From assembly GCA_030248065.1 (NCBI GenBank), contig JASAMV010006442.1:108423-172422 (forward strand): 64,000 nucleotides of DNA, given 5' to 3'. The notes beneath the pieces were generated by a model. That model was given only the letters and a program-made list of their open reading frames with translations, was not told the origin of the DNA and made no database searches. Position 1 is the first letter of the stretch. Each line of letters begins with the position of its first letter. The position numbers and the translations under genes are program-made. Below are positions 22,896 to 36,400 of the stretch, one piece after another. The stretch is from Rhynchonema sp. JSB1_4. Taxonomy: Eukaryota > Nematoda > Chromadorea > Monhysterida > Xyalidae.

Positions 22896-23411
22896 ACACA
22901 GGCCAAGGCCGCCGTGGCAAACATCATATGAACATGAATGACGCACACAGTGAAAAGTGGCATTATTAACACGGAACCGACATAGGGTAATTGAGTTTTG
23001 TTCGTATCGCTATCCGTCGTATGTAGGTACGTAAGTAATGTATAGTATGCACCAGGCTAGTGAGCGACGAACAGATGCCAACGCCATGTTCTGGGTTGGA
23101 ATGGCATGTTGTTTTCCACACACGGATAACGCTTCTCATTTCACAAAGTCAGAATCGGCATTGGAGCGCAATAATCTGATCATCTTAGATAAGGTTCAAG
23201 CGAAGAAAGCTGAGACGTCTGCACGAGTAAGTTCTACGGTACGGTTTCGGTACGGAATTCACCCCAACAAACCGCTAACAACTGAAAGGTGGACCCAGAC
23301 AAATTTTCCAATCTGTCTATCTCGGTAGGTAGAAACTAAGAATTCGTGCAAAAACTTTAAAAAAGTTTTTTCGCTTCATGAAAAACGTAACATACATGAC
23401 GGACTCACCGA

Positions 23412-23610
23412 TCAAAAAAAACCCGCTTCAAAGAAGCCGGCGGCCACTTGAACAAGTTTGGTGTATTTGTGTGCAAAAGCAAACCATTGGTAAAAATAAG
23501 TAAATTGTATTGAAGGCAGCACCTTGCGGCTGGTTGTCGGCCAATATACATTGACGGATAAGTGTGTTTTATTGAAAAGCGCCCCCATGTCCTGGTTCAC
23601 AAATGCGTCT
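23412..23610 (-). CDS. possible single exon, unidentified
   Basis: A minus-strand frame contains NQDMGALFNKTHLSVNVYWP followed by TTSRK at a candidate donor (AAG/gtgctg). A second candidate block VAAGFFEAGFFDR precedes a good donor gtgagt at ~23412. Composition is protein-like, but neither the partner exons nor the family are evident. Confidence 0.22.
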
Positions 23611-23919
23611 AGAGGGTTCCGGTTCTTTAAGACTGAAACCTGCGAGAACCGGAACTGGGATAGTAACCGCTCGTGTGGTACCCGAACTAAGGGTCAAGGA
23701 CTACGTCATCATCACATTAGTCCAACACAGGGACATTTATCGGAGCAAAAAATCGCTGTGATAAATCTATTGCTCGTTTGTTGGTTTTGGTCGGCGGTGC
23801 TTAGCTTACACTGCTTCGCTGGCGTGTCGCCCGGAAAAATGTATTTCGACGTGTACGTGAATTGTGAGAACAATTTGAAAAATGACAAAATTTTGTGTCG
23901 TCTGGTTAGCTTGTGATTC

Positions 23920-25264
23920 TGGTTGAGTTGTGCACGAACTGTCCTACAAGTGCCAAAACATCGTAGACAAAAAAAACGAGGAAACGTAAATCTTGTGCGA
24001 AAAATACTATTCGCGTCGCGGTGGCGGTAGAAGGCTACTCAGCCGCACAGCTGATTGCAAAAGGAACGAAAAATAGAGTTACGGTCTGTAGTAAGCAAAA
24101 AGTAAGCTGCAAACATTTACTGCATGGTGTGCAATACGTATCCATTTTTCAGCAACACACATCATGGAGAGGGCACCAAGCTAAATAGGCAACGACACAG
24201 TCTAAACGCTGGAATACAAAATTGGCCTCAAAATCCTGCGCAGCCTAACCTGCGCGTGCTCTGTCTTGTCTTTGAGACAACGCGTATCGTTATCGTATCC
24301 CAACTCCTTAAGGTTCCGCTTAGCTTTAATACGTTGAGTTCCAGTTAAGGTTCTCTCAGTCTGGAACAAAGTCCGGAACACGCATCAGTGCAATAAGCCG
24401 GTTTCAAGTCCACTGCGTTGAGAAGTGACGCATTTATACAGGCACGATACGTACATATAACGGCTCGATTTCCTCATGCGTTCTGCGCTCCTAAAACAGT
24501 CATGGACAAAACAGCCCGGTAAAAACTCATCGCCAACAACCTAAATCGTGTCAACACAACAAGCTTATGTGATTCCATGCTCAGATCAATCGATTTCATA
24601 AAGAGAGGATGGGCAATGGACCAGGACTTGTCCCTGAATTCCGTGACCCAGTCCTATTGATGAGACCCATCAGAACACTTGACCTCAGTGCTGCTGGGTT
24701 TTATCGGCAGTTTCGCAAAACATCAGTTTTTTTATATTCCATGTCACGTACAAAAAAGTTCTAAAACTCATACAGGCATGGAAACTGTCTTGTCCATAAC
24801 GGTTAGCAAAGTTACATTAGCACACAAGCATCTGAGGGAGAAAGAGCTGCAGCTGATCCGAATTATGAATAAAACATTTGACCGTACACCTTGACACGCC
24901 CCACTTGACACTTCCTGCTGTCCCCGCGCTGTGCAGGTCATCAGGACAAGTTGCAAAATCCGGCGGAAATGATTTCTCACATTAGTGGGTGTCGCGTCAG
25001 AGTGTGAAAATGTGCTCGTGTTGCCAGGTGACAAAGTCTGAATTTCGATGTAATAATGTGAATGAGCCCTTCACTCCTATCTGTCCAACTTAAATTGACT
25101 TGCGGGGTTCGTGTATCCCATCACTGGCGCCCTTCGTTTGAGACGTTGAGAGTTCAAAATCAAAGAATTTCTCTATTTTATACCATGAAATAAACGTTTC
25201 ATTCATTAATATTGCACAAGTGATCTTGGGGATAAAGTAAAATCACGTTTCATGACAATCCCTA
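23920..25264. other. intergenic DNA, no convincing gene
   Basis: Downstream of the glycosyltransferase stop codon on its strand. Frames are short and unsupported by splice sites, and I saw no repeat structure by eye. Confidence 0.45.
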
Positions 25265-28200
25265 TCAACCCCAAACCCGATCCGAATAAAAGCAAACGTC
25301 ATAGGCTTCCAGCCAAAAGTCAACATAGAGCATGTACATTTCATACGGCCATTTTAATCGGCGGGGGTCCTTGGCCGTCCGAATTAAATCAATAAAATCT
25401 TTGGTGTCATGATGATAAAACGGTTTTCGGAACGAATAGTGGACGTAATAGACGGCCTCTTTCTCCTCTAGACGATGCCCCGATCCGAAGAACAGGTCGT
25501 AACGCACGTATTCCGGTGGTAGCAGTTTGATTCGTTCGCCTTGCCTGAAAAATGCCTACCAGTCAACGGATTCGGATAAACTAGCGGACGGTTGCTGCGG
25601 TTCAATATCAGCTGTACGCGGGGCCGTAAAATTATTCTTAGCTCTGTCAGAGTGATAACAAACTGTTGATCGTGTGGGTGGTTGTTCCGAAAGACAAGAC
25701 GCAACCGATTCTAAAAACCACAAACAAACCTGAACACATAATTGAATATTTCCATATCGTAAACGGGCCCACGTTTGCCGGATTCTTCCAGATATTTTTC
25801 CACGTCATCAATACTTCTGCTGGCGTTCATGAATTGATCGTACAAATCTTTGGATAAATCGACCACAAAAAAACTGCTCGTGAACCATATCGGGGGTTTA
25901 GGCGGCGGCGGTGGAGGGGATTGATAGGTGTCGTACTCCAATGTGGCGCCCGCTGCTGCAAAAAACGGTTTTCTCCACACAATAATTTCAAGCTATTTCA
26001 ACATTTCGATATGTATGCTTTTGCCCGGTTTTGCAGTATAAAGAAAACCGGAGCTCCAAAAACACGCTTACGCAAAGGCCTAAACAAAGACCAGGATGCC
26101 GATTGGGCAAACAGCGCTATTTTATAACACGGCTAAAACATCAGTAGCATAGCAACACAGTAGTGCTGTTGCACTGGTAATGCTCAGAGAAAGAACTTGC
26201 ATTTTACTTTTTCCGCAGTTTTTACGTATCAATTCAGTGAACATTTTTACGCATAACGATAATCAACGGGCCTATCACCAAAAGAGGGTAGACTGTATAA
26301 ACAGAAATAGAAACAATAGGATAAACTTGCCATCGAATGGCCAGAGATCCATAGTGAACAAATGATCCAAATTCCTGAGCACCAGGCCATCGCTGTCCAT
26401 AAACACAATCCGTTTGTAGCACTTGTATAAGCCGAACACGCCCAATTTGAGGGGTGATTCTTTGTAATAATCGTTGGTGCCCTTCTGTATGTGACCAATC
26501 TGGTGGGTACGGATCAGACGAACACGATCACCCAGGGTCGTTAGCAGTGGGTAACGATTGATATATTCCTGAAAGGGAAAGGTGAACGAAAGTGCAAAGT
26601 ACAAATAGAACGTTTCGGAATCGAGATTGGGTAGCCGGTTGAATACAAAAGATTTGATGGCAAATCTACAGGGTGACAGTGGCAGTCCACTGATCGTATC
26701 GGATCCCAGCGAAGCGCACAATTTCAACGCACAACGCTGTGTTGTCGGCGTGTTGTCAGGGGGCACTGATTGTGTGTGAATACCTGGCCAAAACCAACAT
26801 GCAAGACAATTATGGTGCCGCGTACACCGCGGTGCATGTGAGTTATGATTTGGTATTGTGAGACACATTCCATCCTCTACCTATGATGACTCGAGGCCCC
26901 GTATCATCTAGCTTTGTGATCGAGTCGGTTCGATCTTAGCTTCGCCACGTGACTTTCTAATTTGCATCTGCTGTCGGGTTGTTGATGACACACGGACGAA
27001 GGCAGGATTGATCCAGGCTTGAACGATCACCAAGATTGGTCACGTGACCACTCTAATAAAACATCTACCACAATGTGGTCATCCTGTGTGGTATAAGTGC
27101 TATTATCGCCATTGATATTTTAACAATCATTCTTCAGGACTACGTAGACAACGGTTGGAACTGCAGTGTGACCGGTTTCTGTGGTGACCCATTGGCACTG
27201 GTAAAGGAGGAACAACCATCGACTAATCAATCCAACACTGAGATAGCGAAGCCTGAAGACTCGCGACACTTGTCTTTGATTAACAGTTATTAAAATTTTT
27301 TTTTTTTTTTTTTAAATTTTTTTTTTACACAAAAAAAAAAAAAAAAAAAAAAAAAAAATTAACGGTTAACTGTATCTGCTTTGATATGTCATGTATATTT
27401 GAGAAAATCTATTTTTTAGTTTGGATCTTACTATTTTTGAACTTTTTTTATCTATTTCACGATCAGCGCTATGTTTAAAAAATACAGGCGGAGACCTTGA
27501 AACCAGAAATTTTAGTATGCCGACGATTTTGAGCGCGTTATCGCATCAAGCTCACACGCCCACACAAGTTAAAAGCGGCAATTTCACTTCGAATTGTCTT
27601 CGTTGGAACGGCATCGAAAGTGAAGTTGGTTGCGATAATCCCACACAATGATAATACCAATAAGAATTGCGCGTTGCCACCCACGTACTTCCGCTGGTGC
27701 AAAATAGGGGATATTCTAACAATAGAATATGGAAAACAAAAATTATCCGGCGAAAAAAGATGCGCAGCAGTCAGCTGGGACATGCAGGCGAAATCCCTTG
27801 TTACACTGTGCAACTGTGCAAGGATGTTTTTCCGTTGCCCGCTCAGATCTCTGTTTTCACCTACGGGTGGTGGCTAAGGTCATCGTCATGGCGAATGCAC
27901 CACACCTCACAAGCAAAATAAATTCCCCGTTTCCCCACCCACACACATGTGTGTTCATCGTTATACCCATTACAATGACGATGTCGCACTCTTCAGTCAT
28001 ATTCAGCTTTCTGTGCATCCTCAGTACATTGACCGCGGCGTGACAGAAATAGTCGTCCCGAGTTGCGTAGAACACATATGCGTATGGGACAGTACCGTCA
28101 CTACGACATGCCTCTAGTGGTGTCAGGGCTGAAATGGTAACGGTGCGCTGGACAGCAAAGCGAAACGCTGATGCTACAAGGCCCATCAGAACATCCTTGA

Positions 28201-28480
28201 CAAACCGGCACAAGACTGGCAGCCTATTTACGCAGAATCACTTGACCGAACAAACTATTGCTGAAACAATCATCAAAAAGAGGAAACCTGTCCATTTCCA
28301 TGCTTGTCGTCTCAATAACGTGTAGTTGACGACCACCTGATAGAATGTGAACACCGAAACACAAAAGTAGGCAATCAGCAACGCGCGTACGATTGTGCGC
28401 TCGCGACCAAAAGGGCGAAGTCGGATTAACGGTTTGGATGGGATAAATTGACGGAATCGAGCTTGGTCAAGGTAGTACAT
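25265..28480 (-). CDS. type II membrane glycosyltransferase, family GT8
   Basis: Likely a Golgi or ER enzyme that transfers a sugar from a nucleotide donor (glycogenin/GNT1-like fold); the substrate is unknown. Exons include 28288-28480, 27967-28128, 26327-26568, 25730-25955, ~25570-25690 and 25265-~25546. The N-terminus has a basic stretch and one hydrophobic anchor (RALLIAYFCVSVFTFYQVVV). Then comes the donor-binding strand YAYVFYATRDDYFCHAAVN. The metal-binding DxD motif follows in YKRIVFMDSDGLVLRNLDHL, then FTSSFFVVDLSKDLYDQF, EIFNYVF and the C-terminal YYVHYSFRKPF. The 26.33 kb donor reads best as GC (G/GCAAGT), which restores frame. A short exon between 27967 and 26568 was not resolved because phases do not match directly. 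The start is the first ATG ahead of the anchor. Confidence 0.82.
27072..27358 (+). pseudogene. 5'-truncated ORF with poly(A) tail, possible retrocopy
   Basis: A 74-codon frame runs from the hydrophobic segment VVILCGISAIIAIDILTIIL through a Cys-containing loop (NGWNCSVTGFCGDPLALV) and a polar tail ending SLINSY. The stop at 27291-27293 is followed by T-rich sequence and a run of 28 A (27331-27358). It lies in a glycosyltransferase intron on the opposite strand. It could be the tail of a small membrane protein, inserted as a 5'-truncated cDNA, or the last exon of a nested gene. No target-site duplication was obvious and the parent gene is not in the window. Confidence 0.35.
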
Positions 28481-29555
28481 CCTCCATAAAACATCAGTCG
28501 GTTAGCGTTGAAGAATTCTGGAAAACTGGTCAATGCCGAATAAGCATGGTTAACCTGCACGCACATGTAGCTCACATGTGTCGACGGTGTTTCATGAATT
28601 GGCTAAAGGCAAAAAAGACGAAAAAGGTGTTGCTGTTGGACACATAACACGATAGGAATAAGGATTTCAGATGCGTGTACAGGTAGAATGTTTTCTTCTG
28701 CACATGCGCTGAAGGTCATGCCATACCGTTTTTTCTTTATGGAACTTTGCTTTCCCCACAGCGCAGTTTATAGGTTGCATGCTGTCTTCCTCGCTCGCAT
28801 GTTCTGTCTTATCCTAAGGTGCATGCCAGGTATCACCTTTCGGTGTGGGGCAACTAAATTTGTCATATGTATTGGATCAAGGTCAGTTCTTTTGCCCACC
28901 ACATGAATGCCCAGCATTATTTTACCAAAGCAGTGAGATCAATAGTGTTCTTGTGGACTGCAGGCCACTGGGGCACAGTACTGATGATGACCTGGTATAC
29001 CATTTGTCTGGAGATAACAGCAAGTCATTGAGAAAATCGACAATTTTGATGCACCAATCAATGTTTGGCCCATGACATTTTACGTTCAGACATCCACACG
29101 TTGCTCAGTTCTATTCTAATCCACGTGACTTTTGATTTATTTTGTCTACGGCTAGGGTGGAAGTGAATTCATCAGAACTGTTTTATTTGCATAACCAAGC
29201 GTACACGTAATAATTCGGAAAGCATACCACATAGTGCCTTTCGATTTTGATAACAAACAACAGAACCAGCTGATAACAACAATCAGCCTTGCTGAAATAC
29301 CAGCGACAGTTCAGAGTCTTGCGCTTTGTTCGTAACCTCGCGTTATTTTGTGTATTTACCTTTCGCTCCACAAAAGCACACTGTTTCGGTTGCACACCAG
29401 TTTTATCACAGTTTTTTTTGATGAAATTAACCACAGATTCGCTGCAAGGAACAAATTTATGCACAGCCGGAATGGCAGTCATGATAATCAACGCAGTGAA
29501 ACTAATCTAAAAAATAGGTGACCGAAAAATAGACTGACTAATCAGTAACACAACG
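28481..29555. promoter_or_regulatory. divergent intergenic region between GT8 and MFS genes
   Basis: This 1.07 kb separates the start codons of two genes transcribed away from each other, so both promoters are expected here. I cannot point to a TATA box, initiator or specific factor site, and there is no supported ORF. The assignment rests on position only. Confidence 0.4.
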
Positions 29556-32342
29556 ATGACCATCTCGAATGATGACCATAATCAGCAGTACGCGACCTGG
29601 CCAGCTGATGGGGATGACTTCGGCATTCAGACAGACTGTATCCCGTCAATCGAACTAAACGGGCTTCCACTTTGTGAAACACCAGCCAGCCAACCAGAAC
29701 CAGTGCAAAGGACAGCTCGACAATACGTCTTGTTGGCCTTATTAACGGTTTCCATTGGGGCGGACATGGCCACCTATTCATCTTTGACGCCGTTCTTCCC
29801 TGATGAGGTCCGGCGAGAACCACTTTGCCTTGAATGCTCAGGAACGAAATCAAATTTCTTTCATTTCTTTTGGGTTAGGCAGCCAATCGCGGCATGATGT
29901 TTGTGCAAACCGGTATCACGTTCAGCATATTCGAACTGGTCGGGCTGTTGGCGACGCCGATTTTGGGACGATATGTGCGGTTATTCGAAATTTATCTAAA
30001 ACTGAATTAATCCTTCCAATAGTCGACATCTTTCCACATTTTTAATGAAACCTTGACATTAAGATCAATTACATCCTCAGATCAGTCAAATCGGGCCGAG
30101 GTTAATGTTTGCGTCCGGCCTGTTCATCAGCGGCGCCGCAACTGTGTCATTTGGGTAAGCGTCTTTTTCCATGACACATCCTTTATTGAGGGGGCTGCCT
30201 GTGCTGTGATGTTGCACACAGTCACACAGTACACATCATAGTGATTCTAATGATGCATCATGGTGCATGCACCTAATGAATTCTTTCTTCGAAAATGGGT
30301 TGCGCCACTAACTTCCTGACAACTACACACTACAACTATACAACATACTGAAAAAAGTTGATGGCACCTGACAGCTAACACCTAACAATCTTGCAGATCT
30401 CTACAATGGGTGACCAACGCAACAGCGTTCTTCATTTTGTGTCTGTGTGTGCGTGTGTTCCAAGCCCTGGGCAGCGCTGCATCCACCACAGCAGCATACA
30501 CCATCGGGGGTCATGAATTTCCGGATCGGGTCGGAACCATCATTGTGCGTTTCTTGCGACATTTTTACATTGTAATATTTCATTTGCTTGTGACAATCCA
30601 GCCTTAAAAATCAAATGATATTGTTCCAGGGCATTCTGGAGCTGGGCGCAGGCGTTGGTATGTGCCTCGGGCCATTTCTCGGGGGAGTGCTGTTTGATGT
30701 GAGTTTTTGTCAGATGATCAACAACGGATGATACACAAAATCCAGTGATAAGTTAAAATTATTTGTTTGACGATAACCTATTTGCAGGCTGGCGGCTTCT
30801 GTGTCCCATTCTTTGGTCTTGGTGGATTCATGCTCTTCACAACGCTGGTCGCAATTGTTGTGTTGAGATCGCTGAGGAAAAAAGGTGGCTTAGTTCAAAG
30901 ATTTGCCAAGCTTCACGCACTCTCCATGTGCACCATGAAAAATCAGCCAGATGTTTCCAGTTCATGCTGGATGTTGCAGATTCCCAGTCACACTCCATAG
31001 CCGTTCGAGCGTCAATAAGTCGTCGCGGCACCACCGACACGCAACACAGTGCCAGCACGAACAACAACAATCAAGCTTCGGTTCTGCGACTGATCAAAAT
31101 CCCGGCCGTGCACGTTCAGGGTGCAGCCGTGCTGGTGGTTGGACTGAGCATGTCGTTCCTTCTACCGACCTTGGAACCGGAACTGGAACACGTTAGAGTT
31201 ATCGCCTGATCATATTGACATTAATTTCGATCAGTGTAAGACTGTTCAAACACAGCTGATAAACCGCTTTAACTGGTCGAAAAATTATCCAGGCCATTGG
31301 ACATACATAGCCTATGGTTAATCTATTATTATGTACAAACAATCTCTGTTGACCAGACCCGATCATCAAGCTTGATATCATAACCACGAAGTGGCAGTGG
31401 TGGTTCACACAGGTGCACAATCTAACATCAATCGACGTTGGTCTGATGTTCCTGCCGGGCACTGTTGCGTTCAGTATAGCCGGTCCGATCCTGGGCTACG
31501 TCTGTGACCAGTGGAGTGCCGCTGTGCCCTTCTCAATGACCGGTGGTGCGCTGCTCGCCGGCTGTGCATGCATGCTCATGGGGCCAACGCCGATATTGCA
31601 TTTGAGAAAGTTGGTAGATTTTTTTCTGTTTCCTCTTTGGATGTCAACACACACACAGATTATTCACCGAACCGCCAAAGCTCAGTGCTGTGTTGTTGAA
31701 CTTCCCTCTTCTTCAGCCAACTATGGTTGACTGGCATATCCCTGGGCATGATTGGTGCGAGCGCTGCAGGTCTGTACATGCCAACATACAGTACGACCAG
31801 GACGCTCGCCTTGTTAGTTCAGGCATTTTTGTAGGATTGAGAATTCCCGAAAACTTTTGAATTGAAATTTTAAGGGAACATGGGTTTCCGGACAATATGG
31901 ATACTTACGGATGTGTTTCTGGTTACATCCTGGCTTGCTTTAACACTGGGTAAGTAATTTGTGATGTTTCTTAACGTTAATTCAGTCCTTTGAGAGAACG
32001 ATATTTATTTGCAGGTCCCTTTTCGGTCCCTTACTCGGTGCAGCTATTGACCAAAGATCCGGATTCGCCTGGGCTGCAACTTGGGTGGGACTAATCAACT
32101 TTTTCACAGTGGGTTCCTCACTTTTTTCGAATGCAAAATACACTAACAACAAAAACGCTAATTATCTTTTTTTTAAATTTTTACAGGCCTTGCTCGCAGT
32201 GCTATACTTCGCTAGCAAGGCTTTACGCTCGTTTCTGCACAAATACCAAAAACGGCAGCATCATTTCAAAGACAATAAACAGGACAGAATGCGTTCAAAT
32301 ACTGCTCAAGTGTTTTTCGTCTGGTCAGCTAGCAAGCAATAA
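29556..32342 (+). CDS. MFS transporter, SLC18 (vesicular amine/SLC18B1) type
   Basis: Twelve exons join without a phase break: 29556-29807, 29879-29974, 30081-30154, 30397-30544, 30630-30698, 30788-30884, 30980-31191, 31413-31609, 31717-31812, 31875-31949, 32015-32108 and 32187-32342. The product is 521 residues, a usual length for a 12-helix MFS carrier. The N-terminus is polar and cytoplasmic. Helix 1 (YVLLALLTVSIGADMATYSS) ends in TPFFPDE, matching the PFFP of SLC18B1. FSIFELVGLLATPILGRY is the helix 2 region and loop. ALGSAASTTAAYTIGGHEFP with DRVG follows, as in this family. ELGAGVGMCLGPFLGGVLFD is the helix 5 antiporter-like motif C. A polar loop near residue 270 divides the halves. Such proteins are proton-coupled exporters of amines or polyamines into vesicles; the substrate here is inferred only. 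Converges on the DOCK gene. Confidence 0.9.
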
Positions 32343-33408
32343 TTATTGTTATGCTATACACGTATTGTTGGATGTTCACCGTGTGCCATTATTTTATGAG
32401 TCCATTCTGTACAGCAGGTATTATACCATACTTGTATTTATTGATAATGATAACGACACGAATGAACGAGAAAAAAAGAGTAAAATAATCGAATCTAATT
32501 GTTTTCAAATGGAGTATAAAAGTCAATCACCCAAAACCACTAACAGGAATAAGTATAAGAGTAACTCGTATCATATAAAGATAATAGGAGGACGGGCAAG
32601 TCTAAGCGGAGAATACACATACTGGGATAATTATGGTGCCAGCAAGCATGCATGAGGGCAAAACACAAAAAAAATCTTTAAAAATGTACAATTTGAAAAG
32701 AATATGAGATTCTCACCAGACAGACACACGCACGGCCGTTGGCGGGCAATTGTGGGAACCAAACATACAAACAGAAGCAAAATCGTGGCGCATTTATGCA
32801 GCAAAACGTAAATATCACACAGGAACCACGTGTTAGTTTGTCATAATGCCTGATGAAAAAGAGTACGCATTTGCGTCCAAGAATGACAGCCAGACAGTAC
32901 AGTCATACGAGTAATGAATCGTTGTGATATTTGTCGAAATAAAAGTACTGTATGTATCCAAAGCTGGGAAAAAATTACCCAAAAAACTTCTTGCAAAACG
33001 AAGGAAATCGGTAGAGACCAAAAGCACAATTTTTTTTAAATCGGCCGTCAAATCAATAAATACTGACCACAAAAAATAAACTGGCAACAAAGAAATTTGA
33101 ACATGAAATCCGAAAAAAATATTTGGGACGGAAAACGAAAACTGACCACATAAGCAAGCATTGCACATTTCATGTAACCATCACACATAAGGCAACCAGC
33201 GCACAAACACAAGTAAAAATGCACAATAAGTACAGAGTACGGAATAATGCGTTTGGACAATCAATAATAATTTTATAGTAATACAGAGTATTTGAACGAT
33301 TAAAAAACAGAGCAACAAAACAACATGAAAATTAACGAGGTCGCACAATAGTAGGTATAGGTATATACTACGCATGAGCTAAGCGAGGCAAAAAAGCCAC
33401 ACATTCCT
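32343..33408. other. convergent 3' intergenic region
   Basis: AT-rich DNA between the stop codons of the transporter (+) and the DOCK gene (-), presumably both 3' UTRs. No further gene supported. Confidence 0.5.
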
Positions 33409-36400
33409 CTATCTATCCACAGCACTGATACTATTGAAAACATGCGACACACGTTTGGGTGCTTGAGGGTCATCGGTTGAAGATTGCTCGCTGGTGACTG
33501 AGTTCGGATTCATCACCTAAAAATTAGACATGATTTTGTAGGGATAGTTTCGTTCAGAACCCCAGCTTATACCCGCCAGTAGTTTTTCTAGGTTTGGGCC
33601 CCAGCACCTGGGGTTACGCGCAGGGTCAAACTACAGGTGTGGGCCGCGGGCCTAACTTACTGGTGGCTACAGTTTGAACCAATACCGACTATTTGCCGAA
33701 ACCCGAAAAGAAGTTGCAACAAAATTCAAAATCACTCACACAAACCTGAGATCCGAAAATCTCGGTCAACCTCAGCATCAGTCCATTGTAGCTATCGGAC
33801 AACAGTTTGTGGTACTCAATCTGGTCAGCGCTGATCAACTGAGCATTCACTTGTATGGCCTCGGAGCATACTTTCATTAGTTCTCTGCAAACAAGAACAC
33901 AGATTCAAGCCAACAGTCAATAGTGTTGCGCTTGCGCAAACATTGTGGACCTCAGGGGGTCATGTGAATTCGCACTGACGATGACCCGCGCTTGCGCAAA
34001 TACCGTTGGTAGAAATGGGGCAACTGCAAACATGCTGCACAACTCAAATTAGAAAAATTGAACAACGGTTCAACCTGAACGCTTCGCCCAACTGCCCGAT
34101 CGCATGATCACCGTAGATTCGACGTTGTTTGGGCGTCGAGAATGCCTCGGCATACACAAGGGGACCGGCATTGACCTGTGAAGAGTGCAATCAGTAGGTG
34201 AACCTTGAAAGGAGTCTGGCAACGGCGGCCGCCAGTCCTCATCGAGCCATCAATCGCAACAAAATCGAGCAGCTTCAGCTAAATGCTCGTCAGTCTTACC
34301 ATCGTGAATAGAGCGTGGGAAACAACAATTTCTCCCGTGATATACTCCACTCCAGAGCAACAGGCCAAAAATCAACTTCCAAAAATATTACAAAACTTTA
34401 CGAGATTGCTAGGGGCTCGGGGCATCTGATTCGTATGTTGTACCACAGTAAGTATCTGGTCTTTGTGCCTGTTGTGCCTAACCTAACCGCTTTTGACAAA
34501 GACGGAGCTACAACCTAATCCCACCGTACACCTACCGTAGTCTGCACGACTCCCTGCAATTGCAACTGCAGCCGTTTACAATCGACCAACGGCCGGCCGT
34601 TCAACGTTCGTCTCAGCTGTGTGTGTTTGAATCGCAATTGTTCTGTGGCCACCGCCAGCGGCGTGTATTGCTGTTCGCCACGCGAGATGACCGGCAGACG
34701 ACAGAGCAGCGATGGGAAACTGTGCGATGCTGGAAGATGGGTGAAATGAGAACCAATCGCACTAATTGTTCACTTAACTAACGGATAGGAGGAAGCCGAG
34801 TTTGGGTTTTTATTGGCTTTTTTTAAAGGATATCATTAGTTATTTATGGAGTGCTACATGTCATCAACTGCATGGCAAATAATGTCGTTCGAGAATCGAC
34901 AGTGTTGGTCATGCCGATGCTTTCGATTCCGACCACATAAAGACGGTGCATAGACTCTCTTCGTCGCTCTCATACATTCTCGTATAAAAACGGCCAGATA
35001 TCACCATCAGCGACCAAGTTCGACTCTTCTTCTGACGCAAAAGTGCAGACCGGCCGACAATATCAAAACTCTACTGACAGTATAAAATGTTCTACCAGCA
35101 GTATAAACCAAGACAGGTGAGCTGCCAAAATTGGTGTCTGTTGCAATGCGTATACCTCCAAATAAAAAACCAACTGATGAGAATGATCCTCCTCTTGCCC
35201 AATCGCGTCACTTCCAAAATAGCCTGATTGTCCGTTTCGTTTGCGTCCGCGTTCGGTGACACCAGCTTTGTTTCGAAAAAGAACCGTTTCAAATTTGTGT
35301 GGGTCTGATATTGATCGGGAACCGATGTGGTGCGGGAACTCGCTGATAGATCCGGCATGGTTATGCATTGCGCTGAAATAATTGACATGATTATAGCCCA
35401 CAAAAATAATTTGGAGTGCTGACGTCAACTTTCCCAAAACCCTGTGTTTCAAAAGTATAACACAAGCAGCAGTCAAAATTCAGTAGCTGATATTTCTTTT
35501 TGATGAATTACCGGATTTCAATAATAAATTTCCTCGTTCTTGCGTCAATTTTCTTATTTTCAACCTCAAACGGCTGCCGAAAATGCAGATTAAATTGTGA
35601 CCAATGAATACCAACCGCCTTTTGACGTCGATCCATTCGAGTTCTCACCCGTGTCATCAAACATCGGCTCAACGTGCGCGATTTGGATGTACGCAATCGT
35701 GTCGTCAAGGTTACTGGCTGACACCTGAACGAACAAGGTGTAAGCATGTGAAAGTGACGTGATCGGAACCCATTACTTTTATATTTAAAAGGATATCAGC
35801 CACATGGGGAATAGATGGGGGCATTAACGGCAACTATGGGTACAAACGATCCGACAATATGGATATGGTTCAAATAGTGGTTCGCCATAAAGATTGTGCC
35901 ATGTGCTTCTTTCATGAATCCAGCGCTCGTTTAATGAAAGTCGAGTTGCGTGATGGGTTTGCCCGTTTGGACCAGTTGGTGTTTTCGAAGACGGACGAGC
36001 GGTGCACCAGCGCGCTAATGCAGGTCACACAATGAGCATATAAGAATTCACCAAATCAATCCTGATTTTCACGTTCAGTCACTCTTAACCATTGTGCTAT
36101 TTGTGATTCTCACAAAACATTTCAAAACACTTTTATCGGAAAATAATCTAGCAGAGCACCCACGTTGCTGCGGGCCCGAAACATTTTACTGACTGCATTC
36201 TTTGTGTGTGATCGCGCAACGCAACGTCATTGCCCCATCACTTTCCTGCTTCACGATTCAGGAAAAAAATTTGACCAATTCTTTTAAAGTCATTCTGCGA
36301 CCAATACCAGTGAATACTCGTCATACCAAACCTGTTCCTGATCATTCGCGATGAACTCAATCCTTTCATGCCCAATATGTGCGGCTGCTAGTTGTCGCAG

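Larger units (their letters stand above)
20070..23400. other. unassigned DNA with local repeats
   Basis: Apart from the repeats listed separately I see no gene I can support. 20380-20450 is a short (TGTG/GGCTGGCT) simple-sequence stretch. 21780-21815 is a GAGA/TATG simple repeat. Confidence 0.4.

Noticed and set aside
27538..27813. Minus-strand frame as the missing middle exon of the GT8 gene
   Set aside because: Part of it looks suitable in place and composition, but I found no acceptor and donor pair that fits the phases on both sides.
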